Assembly (NCBI GenBank): GCA_003232385.1
Contig: QIJE01000040.1
Location: 16,666-80,665 of the forward strand
Length of the DNA stretch: 64,000 nt
Origin: a bacterium
GTDB taxonomy: Bacteria > SZUA-79 > Acidulodesulfobacterales > Acidulodesulfobacteraceae
Direction: 5' to 3'
Translations under genes and position numbers: made by a program
Notes under the pieces: model-generated
Database searches by the model: none
Told to the model about the DNA's origin: nothing
Seen by the model: the letters and a program-made list of their open reading frames with translations, nothing else
Shown: positions 1-9,392 of the stretch, one piece after another
How the letters are laid out: the number at the start of each line of letters is the position of its first letter
How positions within the stretch are numbered: position 1 is the first letter of the stretch

Positions 1-1595
1 GGAGATAGTGCAGTTTTGAGGGGATTGGGAAGTGTGAATGTAAAATTAGTAATTCCGTCTGGAACGGATTCAAAATCTATATGCCCGCCGTGAAGTTCGA
101 TAATTTTTTTAGTAAGCGCCAGTCCAAGACCGGTACCCTCGTACTGCCTTGAATAATTGCCGTCCGCCTGAACGAATTCCTCAAATATTTTATTTTTAAA
201 ATCTTCGCTAATACCGATACCCCTGTTAACGACTTCTAATCGGATATACTCAAGCACCTTATCTTCGGAATTATCATATCTCTTTGACCTGAAGTTAGAT
301 ACGGTTTTAATATCGAACGGGGGAAGGATATTTTTGCATATTATTTTTATTTCCGTATTTTCAAAGGAAAACTTAACGGCATTGCTCAACAAATTATACA
401 TTATCTGCTTGAATTTAATTCTGTCGGAATATAGTTTATAATCTTTTCCGCAATCGTTGTCTATAGAAATAGAAATGTTTTTCTTGTCTGCAAGGGACTG
501 CAAGACTAATACAACCTCGCCCAAGGCCTCATTTAACGGAAACACCGAATATTCCAATGAAAACATCCCTGCCTCTATTTTTGAGATATCAAGTATATTA
601 TTTATCAGCTGAAGCAGATGCTTGCCGGATATTAAAATATTATTAATGTATTTTTTGTATTTTTCGCTCAAATCGGCCGAATCTACAAGCAGGTCGGAAT
701 AACCTATGATAGCGTTAAGAGGCGTTCTTAGTTCGTGAGACATATTCGCGATAAATTTAGATTTTAACTCATTTGCCCTTGCAAGCTCCTTATTGCTTTT
801 CTCAAGCTGCTTTGTCCTTTCTATAACTTTATACTCAAGATTTTCGTTAAGCTCTTTGAGCTTATTTTCATGGATCTTTTTTTCGGTAATATCTTTAGAT
901 ATTCCGATTGTCCCGATTATTTCGCCGGCTTCGTTTAAAATACGAGATATAGTGAGGGAAATGTCGATGACAGCCCCATCCTTTTTTTTCAGAACGGTTT
1001 CATGATTCGCAATAAATTTATCATTGTTAAGTTTCTTAAAAATATCGTCCCTTTCTTCCGGATTAATATAAAAATCGGAGGCTCTTTTTCCGATAACCTC
1101 TCTTTTAGAATAGCCGAGTATGTTCTCTCCGCCCTTATTAAACTCGGTAATAATCCCGCTACGATCGGTAACCATTATCATATCGAATGAATCGTCAAGA
1201 ATATTCTGAAAGTATGCCTTTCGTTCCTTCAATTGACTAATGACATTTTCTTTGTCTATGTGGCTTTTATGTCTATCATAAAGAAGATCATAAATTAATT
1301 TAGAGCTGATTGAGTTGATTATCTCTACTTCACGATCGTGAAGAACCACAAGTTCCGGCAACTCCAGTTCCGTTTTTCCGGTTAAATTCAAAATTATATT
1401 AAAATTTATACCATTATCTTTTACTTCTTTTATAGTCTTAAAACATCTGATGTTTAATTTTTTTGCATATAAAACCCCTTCGTTTGTTAAATTTCTGGCT
1501 ACAAGAGCGACCGTTACGACGTTTTTGTCGTCCAAGAACATTTCCATAAGAGTTTTAGCGGCATTTCCACCGCCGTAAATCAGTATCTTAGCCAT
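1..1595 (-). CDS. PAS-domain sensor histidine kinase with Rossmann-like N-terminus (3' end cut by window)
   Basis: I read this frame directly from an ATG at 1595; it stays open to the window edge. Residues about 1-110 start with a glycine-rich beta-alpha turn (ILIYGGGNAAKTL) and look like a Rossmann fold rather than a sensor domain. A PAS domain follows at about 125-235, then a coiled linker. The HisKA H-box SHELRTPLNAI has its phospho-acceptor His near residue 285. The N-box (MYNLLSNAVKF) lies near 400 and the G-boxes (GIGIS, GTGLGLAL) near 457-495. The catalytic core looks complete at the left edge, but another domain could follow outside. No transmembrane segment is seen, so it is probably cytoplasmic. 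The response regulator just upstream (1668-2072) is the likely partner. The kinase call is firm; the signal is unknown. Confidence 0.9.
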   Translation of the reverse strand, partial: MAKILIYGGGNAAKTLMEMFLDDKNVVTVALVARNLTNEGVLYAKKLNIRCFKTIKEVKDNGINFNIILNLTGKTELELPELVVLHDREVEIINSISSKLIYDLLYDRHKSHIDKENVISQLKERKAYFQNILDDSFDMIMVTDRSGIITEFNKGGENILGYSKREVIGKRASDFYINPEERDDIFKKLNNDKFIANHETVLKKKDGAVIDISLTISRILNEAGEIIGTIGISKDITEKKIHENKLKELNENLEYKVIERTKQLEKSNKELARANELKSKFIANMSHELRTPLNAIIGYSDLLVDSADLSEKYKKYINNILISGKHLLQLINNILDISKIEAGMFSLEYSVFPLNEALGEVVLVLQSLADKKNISISIDNDCGKDYKLYSDRIKFKQIMYNLLSNAVKFSFENTEIKIICKNILPPFDIKTVSNFRSKRYDNSEDKVLEYIRLEVVNRGIGISEDFKNKIFEEFVQADGNYSRQYEGTGLGLALTKKIIELHGGHIDFESVPDGITNFTFTLPNPLKTALS

Positions 1596-1667
1596 AACGT
1601 CATTTAAAAAATTACTATTCTTTTTCAAACTAAATAAAAATCTCCTTTCATCATATATAATTTTATT

Positions 1668-2072
1668 TTATAAATCTTTTTCTAATAGAATACTGATTTT
1701 TTCCATCAATGAGCTTTTTTCTATAGGTTTTGTCGCATAATCGTCCGCACCCGCGGCAAAACTTTCACCCGCAGCTTCACTGCTACTTAACGCACTGAGC
1801 ATTAATATCGGGATTCTCTTATAAATCTTACGTATTGCTTTAAGAACGTCTATTCCGTTAATCTTTGGAATCATAATATCTATTATTATGAGGTCAAAAA
1901 TGCAATTGTCCGTTATTTTATCTAAGGCTTCTTTGCCGTTTTCAGCTATAACTACGCCGGCATCGAACGAAGACTGGATGATAATTTTTAAAAGTTCCGA
2001 ATGCATTTTGTTGTCTTCGACAATAAGTATGCGCTTATAAGTATTACCTGCTTTATGCAATGAATTTATCAT
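1668..2072 (-). CDS. Single-domain response regulator
   Basis: A stand-alone CheY-like receiver of 134 aa. The acidic pocket is VEDN near residues 18-21, the phospho-acceptor is Asp65 in IIIDIMIP, a Ser/Ala switch region (LSALSS) follows, and the conserved Lys is in ATKPI. There is no output domain, so it probably acts by protein contact or in a phosphorelay. It lies 72 bases upstream of the histidine kinase on the same strand, which suggests one operon and a cognate pair. It is unlikely to be the motor CheY, because a better CheY lies in the che operon at 28808. Confidence 0.85.
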   Translation of the reverse strand: MINSLHKAGNTYKRILIVEDNKMHSELLKIIIQSSFDAGVVIAENGKEALDKITDNCIFDLIIIDIMIPKINGIDVLKAIRKIYKRIPILMLSALSSSEAAGESFAAGADDYATKPIEKSSLMEKISILLEKDL

Positions 2073-2134
2073 AATTCTTAATTATTTCAAATTTATGCCG
2101 TCACATTACTTCAAGTAATACATTAGATATATTC

Positions 2135-2500
2135 TTACGACATATCAGACCTTTTTTCTATTTCCTCTGCATTTGTCTTGCAAATAATGCACATAGTCGC
2201 CTCCGGTCTTGATTCTAATCGCTTTTCCGATATCTCTCCGCTACAGCCTTCGCATATACCGTATGTTCTATTCTCTATCCTTTTTAACGCTTCCTCTATT
2301 TTAGGTATAAGTTTTCTTTCTCTGTCTCTTATTCTTAATTCGAAGTTTCTATCGGATTCCAGCGTGGCTCTATCGGTAGGATCTGGGAAATTATCATCCT
2401 CTTTCGTCATCGTATCAACGGTTTTTAGAGCTTCGTTCAGTAAGGATTCCAATTTTTTATTAAGTACCGTTTTAAAATGCAATAACCTTTCTTCTGTCAC
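2135..2500 (-). CDS. dksA: DksA/TraR-family zinc-finger transcription factor
   Basis: A 121-aa protein with an N-terminal coiled-coil half and a C-terminal four-cysteine zinc finger (Cys83, Cys86, Cys104, Cys107; CxxC-x17-CxxC). The block DPTDRATLES and the stretch RIRDRERKLIPKIEEAL match DksA. DksA binds the RNA polymerase secondary channel and, with ppGpp, adjusts initiation at stable-RNA and amino-acid promoters. In several bacteria it also affects flagellar gene expression. The family call is strong; true DksA versus a paralogue cannot be settled here. It sits between a two-component pair and mqnC, all on the minus strand. Confidence 0.88.
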   Translation of the reverse strand: MTEERLLHFKTVLNKKLESLLNEALKTVDTMTKEDDNFPDPTDRATLESDRNFELRIRDRERKLIPKIEEALKRIENRTYGICEGCSGEISEKRLESRPEATMCIICKTNAEEIEKRSDMS

Positions 2501-2574
2501 CGGTGGTTTTCCTCTGTATTCTCTATTAATTTATTTTTAGCAAGCACAATTATATCATATTTTTATGATTACTA

Positions 2575-3639
2575 TTAATAAAATTTTATTATATTATAGT
2601 TATTAACCCTCTGAGCGGGAATAAACCCTGCATCTTTGATAAGCCTTACCATCATTTTCTCATCTATCGTATTATTGGACGTACCGGCGGCCTTAACTAC
2701 ATTTTCCTCTATCATGGTCGAGCCCATATCGTTAGCGCCGAAACCTAAAGCGACCTGACCCATTTTTGCGCCCTGCGTAACCCATGACGCCTGAATATTA
2801 TCGAAATTATCTAAAACTATCCTTGAAATAGCAAGTACCTTGAGATAATAATGCCCATAAACCCCTCTGGGATTCAACGCCGTATTTTTACCCTGAAAAC
2901 TCCATGGAATAAAGGCTTTAAAGCCGCCGGTTCTGTCTTGAAGATTCCGTAGTTTAAAAAGATGCCCGATTATGTCTTCGTCGGTCTCTACGGTTCCGAA
3001 CATCATGGTTGCAGATGAATTCAACCCGGATAAATGTACTTCTTCCATGACCCCTAACCACCTATCGGAGCTAATCTTATTTGGGCTAATCTTTCTCCTT
3101 ACCTTATCGGATAATATTTCTGCACCGCCGCCCGGCACGGAAGAAAGCCCTGCTTTTTTTAAAAGACGAATTACTTCTTTGACGGTAATACCGTTCAAGT
3201 CCGCAAAATAGGCAATCTCAGGGGGGGAAAAGGCATGAACGTGGATATCGAATTTTTTCTTAATTTCACGCAATAGGGTTAGATAATAATCAAAATCGAG
3301 AGCCGGATTTAACCCTCCCTGAAGTAAAATTTGGGAACCGCACAACTCTTTAGTTTCCCTAATTTTGCTGAATATTTCCTCCATAGACAGAACATAAGCA
3401 CCTTTGGATCCCGGTTTTCTATAAAATGCACAAAATTTGCACTCCGACGTGCATACATTGGTATAGTTTATATTTCTGTCTACTATGAAGGTAACAATAT
3501 TTTTAGGATGTTTATATTTTCTACAGTCGTCGGCCATTTTTCCCAACTCAAGCAGGCTCTTATTCCTAAATAGATAAAACGCCTTGCTATCGCTTATTCT
3601 CTCCTGTATCTCTTTATTCGCCATTTTATTTTTTCTCAT
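2575..3639 (-). CDS. mqnC: Dehypoxanthine futalosine cyclase, radical SAM (MqnC)
   Basis: A 354-aa radical SAM enzyme. The 4Fe-4S cluster motif is C-x3-C-x2-C (Cys63, Cys67, Cys70, in CTSECKFC). MqnC closes the spiro ring of cyclic dehypoxanthine futalosine in the futalosine route to menaquinone. MqnC-type blocks are visible: ILLQGGLNP, PGGGAEIL, ATMMFGTVET and AFIPWSFQGKNT. MqnE has a different C-terminal core, so MqnC is the better call. No other mqn gene is in the window, so the pathway is split. It lies just downstream of fliI on the same strand (gap 20 bases) with no functional link to it. Met6 is an alternative start. Confidence 0.88.
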   Translation of the reverse strand: MRKNKMANKEIQERISDSKAFYLFRNKSLLELGKMADDCRKYKHPKNIVTFIVDRNINYTNVCTSECKFCAFYRKPGSKGAYVLSMEEIFSKIRETKELCGSQILLQGGLNPALDFDYYLTLLREIKKKFDIHVHAFSPPEIAYFADLNGITVKEVIRLLKKAGLSSVPGGGAEILSDKVRRKISPNKISSDRWLGVMEEVHLSGLNSSATMMFGTVETDEDIIGHLFKLRNLQDRTGGFKAFIPWSFQGKNTALNPRGVYGHYYLKVLAISRIVLDNFDNIQASWVTQGAKMGQVALGFGANDMGSTMIEENVVKAAGTSNNTIDEKMMVRLIKDAGFIPAQRVNNYNIIKFY

Positions 3640-3659
3640 TATATTAAAATATATTTTCT

Positions 3660-4985
3660 CTAATTCAGTAGAGTTTGCAATCCCCTTATGCTTTCATCAA
3701 ACGAATATTTCTTGTCGGGTGTCTGTCTGATAAAATCTTCTATCTTTCCTATCCGGTCTATCGCAAAATCTATTTTTTCGTTAGAACCCTTGGAATATGC
3801 GCCTATATTTATAAGGTCCTCGTTTATCCTGTAAACGGACGCTGTGTTTAAAACATCCCTTGCTTTAAGCAAATGCTCGTCGGAAACGATATCCGGCATA
3901 ACCCTTGATAAGCTATTGAGTACATCTATTGCCGGGAAAACTCCTTTCTCGGCAATCTTTCTAGAGAGAATAATGTGCCCGTCAAGAATAGACCGGACGG
4001 TATCCGATATCGGTTCATTCATATCGTCGCCTTCGACTAGAACCGTATATATTCCGGTAATGCTACCCTTATCGGAACCGGCGGCTCTCTCTAGGAGCTT
4101 CGGCAGGATACTGAAGACGGATGGGGTATAGCCCTTTACCGTGGGAGGCTCGCCGGCCGATAACCCTATTTCACGCGCAGCCATTGCAAATCTCGTTATT
4201 GAATCCATTAAAAATAAAACGTTACACCCCTTGTCCCTAAAGTATTCGGCTACCGCCGTTGCCGCAAACGCCCCGCGAAGCCTGACGAGCGGCGATTTAT
4301 CGGATGTGGCGACTATAACGATCGATTTTTTTAATCCCTCTTCCCCAAGATTTTTTTCGACAAATTCCTTGACTTCGCGTCCCCTTTCGCCGATCAGGGC
4401 AATAACGTTTATATCGGACTGGGAATATTTAGTAATCATCCCGAGAAGGACGCTTTTACCTACTCCGGAACCGGCAAAAATTCCAATCCTCTGTCCTTTG
4501 CCTACGGTAAGAAAGGAATTTATGGCCCTGACTCCGACATCCATAACCTCTAAAATTCTTTTTCTGGAAAGAGGAGAAGGGGGATCGTTGATTATCTTTG
4601 CGTAATCTTTACAGTGAATCTCGCCTTTACCGTCTATAGGGTTGCATAGGGGGTCTATAACCCTACCCTTAAGGGCCTCTCCGACAGGAAATTTCTCTTC
4701 TTCGTCAAGCAGGGTAACTTCGCTTTCCAAGCTTATACCGGAGATATCACCGAACGGCATAAGAATAGTTTTATCCTGATTGAAGCCGATAACCTCGGCA
4801 ATTACATCTCCGAGTTCGTTATTACGACCCACGCTTTTAATACGACATATTTTTCCTATGGAAAGCGCCGGATGTTTGGTTTCAAGGATAAGTCCGACGG
4901 CCTTCGTCAGCCTTCCTTTAATTAAGAACAGGGTTGCATTTTCAAGTAAATCGCTGTATTCCCTTAGATTAATAAGTCTTCCCAT
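3660..4985 (-). CDS. fliI: Flagellum-specific ATPase FliI
   Basis: A 441-aa F1-beta-like ATPase that energises flagellar type III export together with FliH and FliJ on the cytoplasmic side of the basal body. Walker A is AGSGVGKS at residues 171-178. Walker B is VLFLMDSITRFA, followed by the family signature around GEPPTVKGYTPSVF. Length is normal. It is detached from fliH (end of the plus-strand cluster, 56622) and fliJ (44513), so the usual fliH-fliI-fliJ block is broken up here. The FlgJ-like gene lies 24 bases upstream. Confidence 0.96.
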   Translation of the reverse strand: MGRLINLREYSDLLENATLFLIKGRLTKAVGLILETKHPALSIGKICRIKSVGRNNELGDVIAEVIGFNQDKTILMPFGDISGISLESEVTLLDEEEKFPVGEALKGRVIDPLCNPIDGKGEIHCKDYAKIINDPPSPLSRKRILEVMDVGVRAINSFLTVGKGQRIGIFAGSGVGKSVLLGMITKYSQSDINVIALIGERGREVKEFVEKNLGEEGLKKSIVIVATSDKSPLVRLRGAFAATAVAEYFRDKGCNVLFLMDSITRFAMAAREIGLSAGEPPTVKGYTPSVFSILPKLLERAAGSDKGSITGIYTVLVEGDDMNEPISDTVRSILDGHIILSRKIAEKGVFPAIDVLNSLSRVMPDIVSDEHLLKARDVLNTASVYRINEDLINIGAYSKGSNEKIDFAIDRIGKIEDFIRQTPDKKYSFDESIRGLQTLLN

Positions 4986-5009
4986 ATCGTCTTATACCGT
5001 ACTTATTAT

Positions 5010-5861
5010 TTAAGATTTAGAGCCTAAGGAATTATATTCGCCGTAAAGAGAGAGAACCTTTTTAACGTAATTTTCCGTTTCTTCGAACGGCGGTACACCT
5101 TTATATTTGTTGACGTTTTCTATCCCCGCATTATAAGCGGCAAGCGCAAGTTCCACATTTCCACCGTAAAGATTTAAAAGTTTTTTAAGATATGCGGTGC
5201 CGCCTAAAACATTTTCTTCGGGGTTATACGGATTTACACCAAGTTCCTTTGCCGTTCCAGGCATAATTTGCATAAGCCCGACGGCACCTTTATCGGAAAC
5301 GGCATAAGGATCGAATCCGGATTCGGTTTTTATAACCGCCTTTATCAAATCGTACGAAACACCGTATGTTTCGGATGCCTTTTTTGCAAGCCCGTCTACC
5401 GTAGCGTAACTTAGATCCTTGATATCGCCGACATTATATTTAGAAGATAAATTATATGCCCTGAACAAATTACCGGCGGCGGAAAGCTTGGACACCGCGG
5501 CATCTAACTCTTTAAGTCCTCCGGCGGTAACCATGGAAGGATGGTCCTTAAAGTAATCCACTATCATTCTGCCTATACCTATACCCCTGCCATAATTTTC
5601 GTTATCCGATACGGCCTTGTAAAAAAGCGAAGTAAATATTTCGTAACCCGTCCCGCGGTCTATAAACGAACCCTTTTCAACCCCTTTGGCCATGGAATCG
5701 AAAATCATATTTAAAAAGAGACCTTCGAATTTTGAAGCGACAAACTTTATTTTGTTAAGTTCTTCGGGCGTGATCTCGCCCCTTTTAGTCTTTCCGGCTT
5801 TTTCGTTTTTATCCGCCCCCCCTACTGCGAGCGGAACATTTAAGGCATCTGTGATATTCAT
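5010..5861 (-). CDS. flgJ: FlgJ-type rod-binding protein fused to SLT lytic transglycosylase
   Basis: A 283-aa two-domain protein. Residues about 36-105 are a FlgJ N-terminal rod-scaffold domain ([37 protein letters not shown]). Residues about 165-275 are a lysozyme-like SLT domain with catalytic Glu180 in [12 protein letters not shown], plus [13 protein letters not shown] and LALAAYNAG. It should cap the growing rod and open peptidoglycan for it in the periplasm. In enterobacterial FlgJ the second domain is a glucosaminidase, so this is a different enzyme doing the same job. No signal peptide is seen, as expected for export through the flagellar apparatus. No other flgJ follows flgI in this window. 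Confidence 0.9.
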   Translation of the reverse strand: MNITDALNVPLAVGGADKNEKAGKTKRGEITPEELNKIKFVASKFEGLFLNMIFDSMAKGVEKGSFIDRGTGYEIFTSLFYKAVSDNENYGRGIGIGRMIVDYFKDHPSMVTAGGLKELDAAVSKLSAAGNLFRAYNLSSKYNVGDIKDLSYATVDGLAKKASETYGVSYDLIKAVIKTESGFDPYAVSDKGAVGLMQIMPGTAKELGVNPYNPEENVLGGTAYLKKLLNLYGGNVELALAAYNAGIENVNKYKGVPPFEETENYVKKVLSLYGEYNSLGSKS

Positions 5862-6030
5862 ATATTCAATATCTTTCGGTTAAAAATACTGTTTATAAAA
5901 TTATATCATAATAAAACTCTTAATAAAAGAAGGCTAATAATCAAAAAATGATTTAAAAAATAACGGATATATATTACTATATATTAGATCAAAACTAAAA
6001 ATTCAATCTAAATTTTATGATAATAAAAAT
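5862..6030. other. Divergent intergenic region between flgJ-like and motA
   Basis: This 169-base A/T-rich spacer must carry the start signals for the minus-strand flgJ-fliI-mqnC group and the plus-strand motAB pair. I see no -24/-12 sigma-54 element and no convincing sigma-28 element in either direction. No small ORF or hairpin stands out. Confidence 0.5.
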
Positions 6031-6813
6031 ATGGATATAGCCTCCATCGTAGGGTTTATTCTGGGTATAGGCGGCATCTTAGTCGGCAATTTGATGCAGG
6101 GTTCTACTATTATGCAACTGATAGACCCGATAGGATTAGTTATAGTCCTCGTAGGAACCGCCGGGGCTACTATTGCGGGAAATCCTACCAAAAATTTAAT
6201 AAAAGCCACCCTTAGCATCAAAGAAATATTTCTACCTCCAAAAGTGGAATATGAAAATACGATATCCGAAATTCTTAACTACGCTACAAAAGCAAGGAAA
6301 AACGGGGTGCTCGCCTTGGAATCGGATATAGATACCAACCCCGACTTTTTTATAAAAAAGGCATTATCGTTGGTAGTAGACGGAATAGACCCTCAGGTGG
6401 TTATGGAAATTATGGAAACCGAATTATCCAACATAGAAGAATTCGGGGAAGAAAGCGCCGGGGTTTACGAACAAGCGGGGGGGTATTCCCCAACCCTCGG
6501 CATAATAGGCGCCGTTTTAGGGTTAATTCACGTTATGCAGCACTTAAACAACCCCAATAAATTAGGCATGGGCATAGCTGTAGCGTTCACTGCAACGTTT
6601 TACGGTCTCGCGTTTGCAAACGTCGTTTTATTTCCCATATCCAGCAAGCTTAAGATAAACTTGAAAGCAAAGGTTTTAAAGTATGAAATTATGCTTATGG
6701 GAATAAAATCTATCCAAAATGGTGAAAACCCCAGACTTATAGAGGAAAAACTAAAATCATTTTTAAATGATGCGCAGAGAAAAATATATGAAGCAAAACA
6801 TTCGGAGAAATAA
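6031..6813 (+). CDS. motA: Flagellar motor stator protein MotA
   Basis: A 260-aa inner-membrane protein with four predicted transmembrane segments: two near the N-terminus (about 1-22 and 30-50) and two around 145-200. The proline-bearing block GYSPTLGIIGAVLGLIHVM is characteristic of MotA. With MotB it forms the proton- or sodium-driven stator that pushes on FliG. motB follows after a 2-base gap, so the two are co-translated. Confidence 0.95.
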   Translation: MDIASIVGFILGIGGILVGNLMQGSTIMQLIDPIGLVIVLVGTAGATIAGNPTKNLIKATLSIKEIFLPPKVEYENTISEILNYATKARKNGVLALESDIDTNPDFFIKKALSLVVDGIDPQVVMEIMETELSNIEEFGEESAGVYEQAGGYSPTLGIIGAVLGLIHVMQHLNNPNKLGMGIAVAFTATFYGLAFANVVLFPISSKLKINLKAKVLKYEIMLMGIKSIQNGENPRLIEEKLKSFLNDAQRKIYEAKHSEK

Positions 6814-6815
6814 AA

Positions 6816-7607
6816 ATGAGAAGAAAAAAGAAACCCCCCGAGGGATCTAATAAGGAAAGATGGATGATAAGCTACGGCGATTTCTTAACTACTCTGCTGT
6901 CGTTTTTTATAGTAATGTTCGCCATATCTAAGGTTAATAATGTGAGGCTTAAGGAGCTGGCAGTATCTATTCAGCAAGCGTTCGGGGCGAATAAATTTAT
7001 CACTGTTTCTAAGTCAAGACCGAATATTGCCGCAACACCGAGCTTAGTAGTTGCGCATGTCGCCCCGTCACAATTTAAAGTCTCCAAATCTAATAAAACA
7101 TTAATCAAGGAAGAAAAATATGAGACGGTAGTTTTTAACAACATTGAAAAGCAAATAAAATCATTCGCATTCGGAAACAGCGCCTATAGATCGTCGTTTG
7201 TAATATACAAATCTACGCGGGGACTTATTATATCCCTAAAAGGCTCGAGTTTTTTTCGATCCGGAAGTGCAAGGATATTAAAAAAATACTATCCGCTTTT
7301 AAAATATATAGCATCAGAATTACTTAACGTAAAAAACAACGTTACTATTGAAGGTTACACCGATTCTACGCCTATCCACACGATAAGATATCCTAATAAT
7401 TGGATGCTTTCTACTGCCAGGGCGGTTAGCGTCTTAGGCTTTTTCATAAAAAGCGTTAACTTTCCCCCGGAAAGACTTTCCGCCTCCGGCTATGGAAAAT
7501 ATAAACCCGTCGCAAGCAATAAAACGGCAGCCGGGCGGGCACTAAACCGAAGAGTAAATATTGTAGTCCTTTCGACTTTTTTGAATAATGAACTTCCCAG
7601 ATCTTAA
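6816..7607 (+). CDS. motB: Flagellar motor stator protein MotB
   Basis: A 263-aa protein with a short basic N-terminus, one transmembrane helix carrying the ion-binding Asp22 in SYGDFLTTLLSFF, and a C-terminal OmpA-like peptidoglycan-binding domain (EGYTDSTPI, LSTARAVSVLGFF, NRRVNIVV). It anchors the stator to the cell wall and provides the ion path with MotA. Its stop overlaps the stop of the convergent gene at 7604, leaving no room for a separate terminator. Confidence 0.95.
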   Translation: MRRKKKPPEGSNKERWMISYGDFLTTLLSFFIVMFAISKVNNVRLKELAVSIQQAFGANKFITVSKSRPNIAATPSLVVAHVAPSQFKVSKSNKTLIKEEKYETVVFNNIEKQIKSFAFGNSAYRSSFVIYKSTRGLIISLKGSSFFRSGSARILKKYYPLLKYIASELLNVKNNVTIEGYTDSTPIHTIRYPNNWMLSTARAVSVLGFFIKSVNFPPERLSASGYGKYKPVASNKTAAGRALNRRVNIVVLSTFLNNELPRS

Positions 7608-8581
7608 GAGGATTTCTTAATCTGTTGCCTTTGTTTTTCAAGAGTAAATTTAATTATTTCATCCCTGTCAGACTCATTTATGGCGATAAACTTGCACGCT
7701 ATAGCTATATCGCCTGAATCGCTTTTGTCTTCGATATAAACCTTTACCACTTGAGCCTGCGCTTTTATAATAAACTGAGGAACGGCAGGGAATAGCATTG
7801 TAATTTTTATAATACTACCCTGTTTTAGATTTCTGTTTTTATCGTTTTTTTTGTCAGTCCACATAACCCCTGAACCGCTTATGGATACAAGTTTTTCTTT
7901 AACGTCCGCAAAAATAGACGCCTCCGGATTGAGCAGCAGTGAAAGAATAACGTCTAATTTACTGTTTATTGCAATGAGGAGCCTGTCTATGTGCGGATTT
8001 ACCGAGGCTTCCGCATCTCCTTCCGCCTGCGACTGGTAAATTTTAGGCGAGATCATATTATAAATTCCGTAAACGGATGTCGTAAAAGAAGGCTTGGAAA
8101 TATAAGCATCTTTCGTATTAAGAAACTCTTCTACGGAAATCTCTTCATAAATAAACTGAATCGTCGCCTTTATGCGCAGAAATTCCCTACCTTCTCTCTC
8201 AGCCGACATTTCGGTAATTTTAATTTTTAATGAAATATTTTTTGCACTTTTAGAAATATTTTTCAATAAGGGTTTATATGTAAGGGTTTGGTATAAACCG
8301 GGGCATATCATGCTGAAATCGGTGGAGTTTTTTATTAAAGACAAGTCTTCGTCTATATCGTGGCCGTCTTTGCCTGATTCTAGCGCATGCGTGTCGTTAA
8401 GCATATCTTTGTCTTTGTCTGCGTAGTTTGAAAAATGTTGTTTTTCTGCAGGCGAGGATGCATAAAGAAGAATGAATAGAAAACCATCTTCTATTCTATC
8501 AATAAATCCTCGAAATTTTTTTTGAGGCGTTTTAAAAATTATATCCTGATTTTTATAAAAACGACTGCCTAAATTATCCAT
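7604..8581 (-). CDS. PilZ-like domain protein
   Basis: A 325-aa protein without membrane segments. The C-terminal third looks like a PilZ beta-barrel: SISGSGVMW in the place of the D/N-x-S-x-x-G motif, then GSIIKITMLFPAV, and a C-terminal helix ending in DRDEIIKFTLEKQRQ. I do not see a convincing RxxxR arm, so c-di-GMP binding is doubtful. The preceding INSKLDVILSLLLN segment resembles linkers of atypical PilZ proteins. The N-terminal half is not recognised. It lies 12 bases downstream of the small gene at 8594 (same operon) and converges on motB, so a role in motility control is plausible. Confidence 0.6.
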   Translation of the reverse strand: MDNLGSRFYKNQDIIFKTPQKKFRGFIDRIEDGFLFILLYASSPAEKQHFSNYADKDKDMLNDTHALESGKDGHDIDEDLSLIKNSTDFSMICPGLYQTLTYKPLLKNISKSAKNISLKIKITEMSAEREGREFLRIKATIQFIYEEISVEEFLNTKDAYISKPSFTTSVYGIYNMISPKIYQSQAEGDAEASVNPHIDRLLIAINSKLDVILSLLLNPEASIFADVKEKLVSISGSGVMWTDKKNDKNRNLKQGSIIKITMLFPAVPQFIIKAQAQVVKVYIEDKSDSGDIAIACKFIAINESDRDEIIKFTLEKQRQQIKKSS

Positions 8582-8593
8582 GTCTCTCTATGA

Positions 8594-8953
8594 CTATGTA
8601 GGATTATTAACTCCATATGCTTTAATTGCATTAGAAATTTTTTCTAACATTGAAATCTTTTTACCCATCTCCGATTTCCTTTCTGTTAAAATACTAGTGA
8701 TAACCCCATCCGATTCCATTATATCAGATAATTTTTGTTTGAGCAAAGGAATGAGCGCCTGGTCAACATCTTCTTCCGTCGGTCCCATAGTTATTTTGGA
8801 AAAAAGTGCGGTCAAAAAAACCTTTTTATCAAACACGTGATAAATGTCGGTAATTTTCTCTCTTCTTTCATGAAGAATAAGCAGTATGTATTTGTTTACG
8901 ACAATAATTTCATCCGCAATTTTAATTTTTAAATCCAAGGAGTTTTTAGTCAT
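8594..8953 (-). CDS. Hypothetical small helical protein
   Basis: A 119-aa, probably all-helical, soluble protein that I do not recognise. Its helical, charged character and the K-x2-L-x2-L pattern near the end (RKSEMGKKISMLEKI) recall flagellar chaperones such as FlgN or FliT, but the match is too weak to name. A better flgN candidate lies at 15582. It is the first gene of a two-gene unit with the PilZ-like protein and starts divergently from the gene at 9061. Confidence 0.6.
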   Translation of the reverse strand: MTKNSLDLKIKIADEIIVVNKYILLILHERREKITDIYHVFDKKVFLTALFSKITMGPTEEDVDQALIPLLKQKLSDIMESDGVITSILTERKSEMGKKISMLEKISNAIKAYGVNNPT

Positions 8954-9060
8954 ATTTTTATTGAATTATAACACGATATTTTTATCTTATCTCTATAATT
9001 TTATAATATAATATGGTATGATACAAGTTATATATAACAGTAGGGATATTTTGATTATAT

Positions 9061-9387
9061 ATGAAAAAAATTTTAATAGAAAACGTTAAAAAAGGCGATG
9101 TGCTGGCCAAGGATATTATCTCCGGCAACAATCTTACCGCTCTTAAAAAAGGGGTGACGCTTGACGAAAATATTATAAAAAGGATAAAACGGCTAACGCT
9201 TATTAATAGCGGATTTGAGGGGAATTATATATTTATCGAAGAAAATTCTGCCGGCAATGAAAAAAATATAGAGAAAGAGCTATCCCTGCTGGCAAAAAGA
9301 TTTGAGGATATCGACGGGGATGGATTTATGCGCGGCATTAAAGAAATCATAAAATCGGCAATATTAAAAAACTACGGCAGAAACTGA
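9061..9387 (+). CDS. Small protein resembling the N-terminal domain of HD-GYP proteins
   Basis: A 108-aa protein. Its first 65 residues follow the pattern seen at the N-terminus of many HD-GYP phosphodiesterases: MKKILIENVKKGDVLAKDI, a turn, LKKGVTLDENIIKRIKRL, then a beta strand ending in NYIFIEE. The remaining helical tail is unassigned. It lies only 5 bases upstream of the HDOD gene, so the two products probably act together, as if a normally fused domain were made separately. Function unknown; the domain resemblance is by eye only. Confidence 0.6.
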   Translation: MKKILIENVKKGDVLAKDIISGNNLTALKKGVTLDENIIKRIKRLTLINSGFEGNYIFIEENSAGNEKNIEKELSLLAKRFEDIDGDGFMRGIKEIIKSAILKNYGRN

Positions 9388-9392
9388 AATGT

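Noticed and set aside
2105-2119. Palindrome ATTACTT-C-AAGTAAT between dksA and the response regulator.
   Set aside because: Seven-base A/T-rich arms with a one-base loop cannot be separated from chance in this composition; no T-run makes it a terminator.
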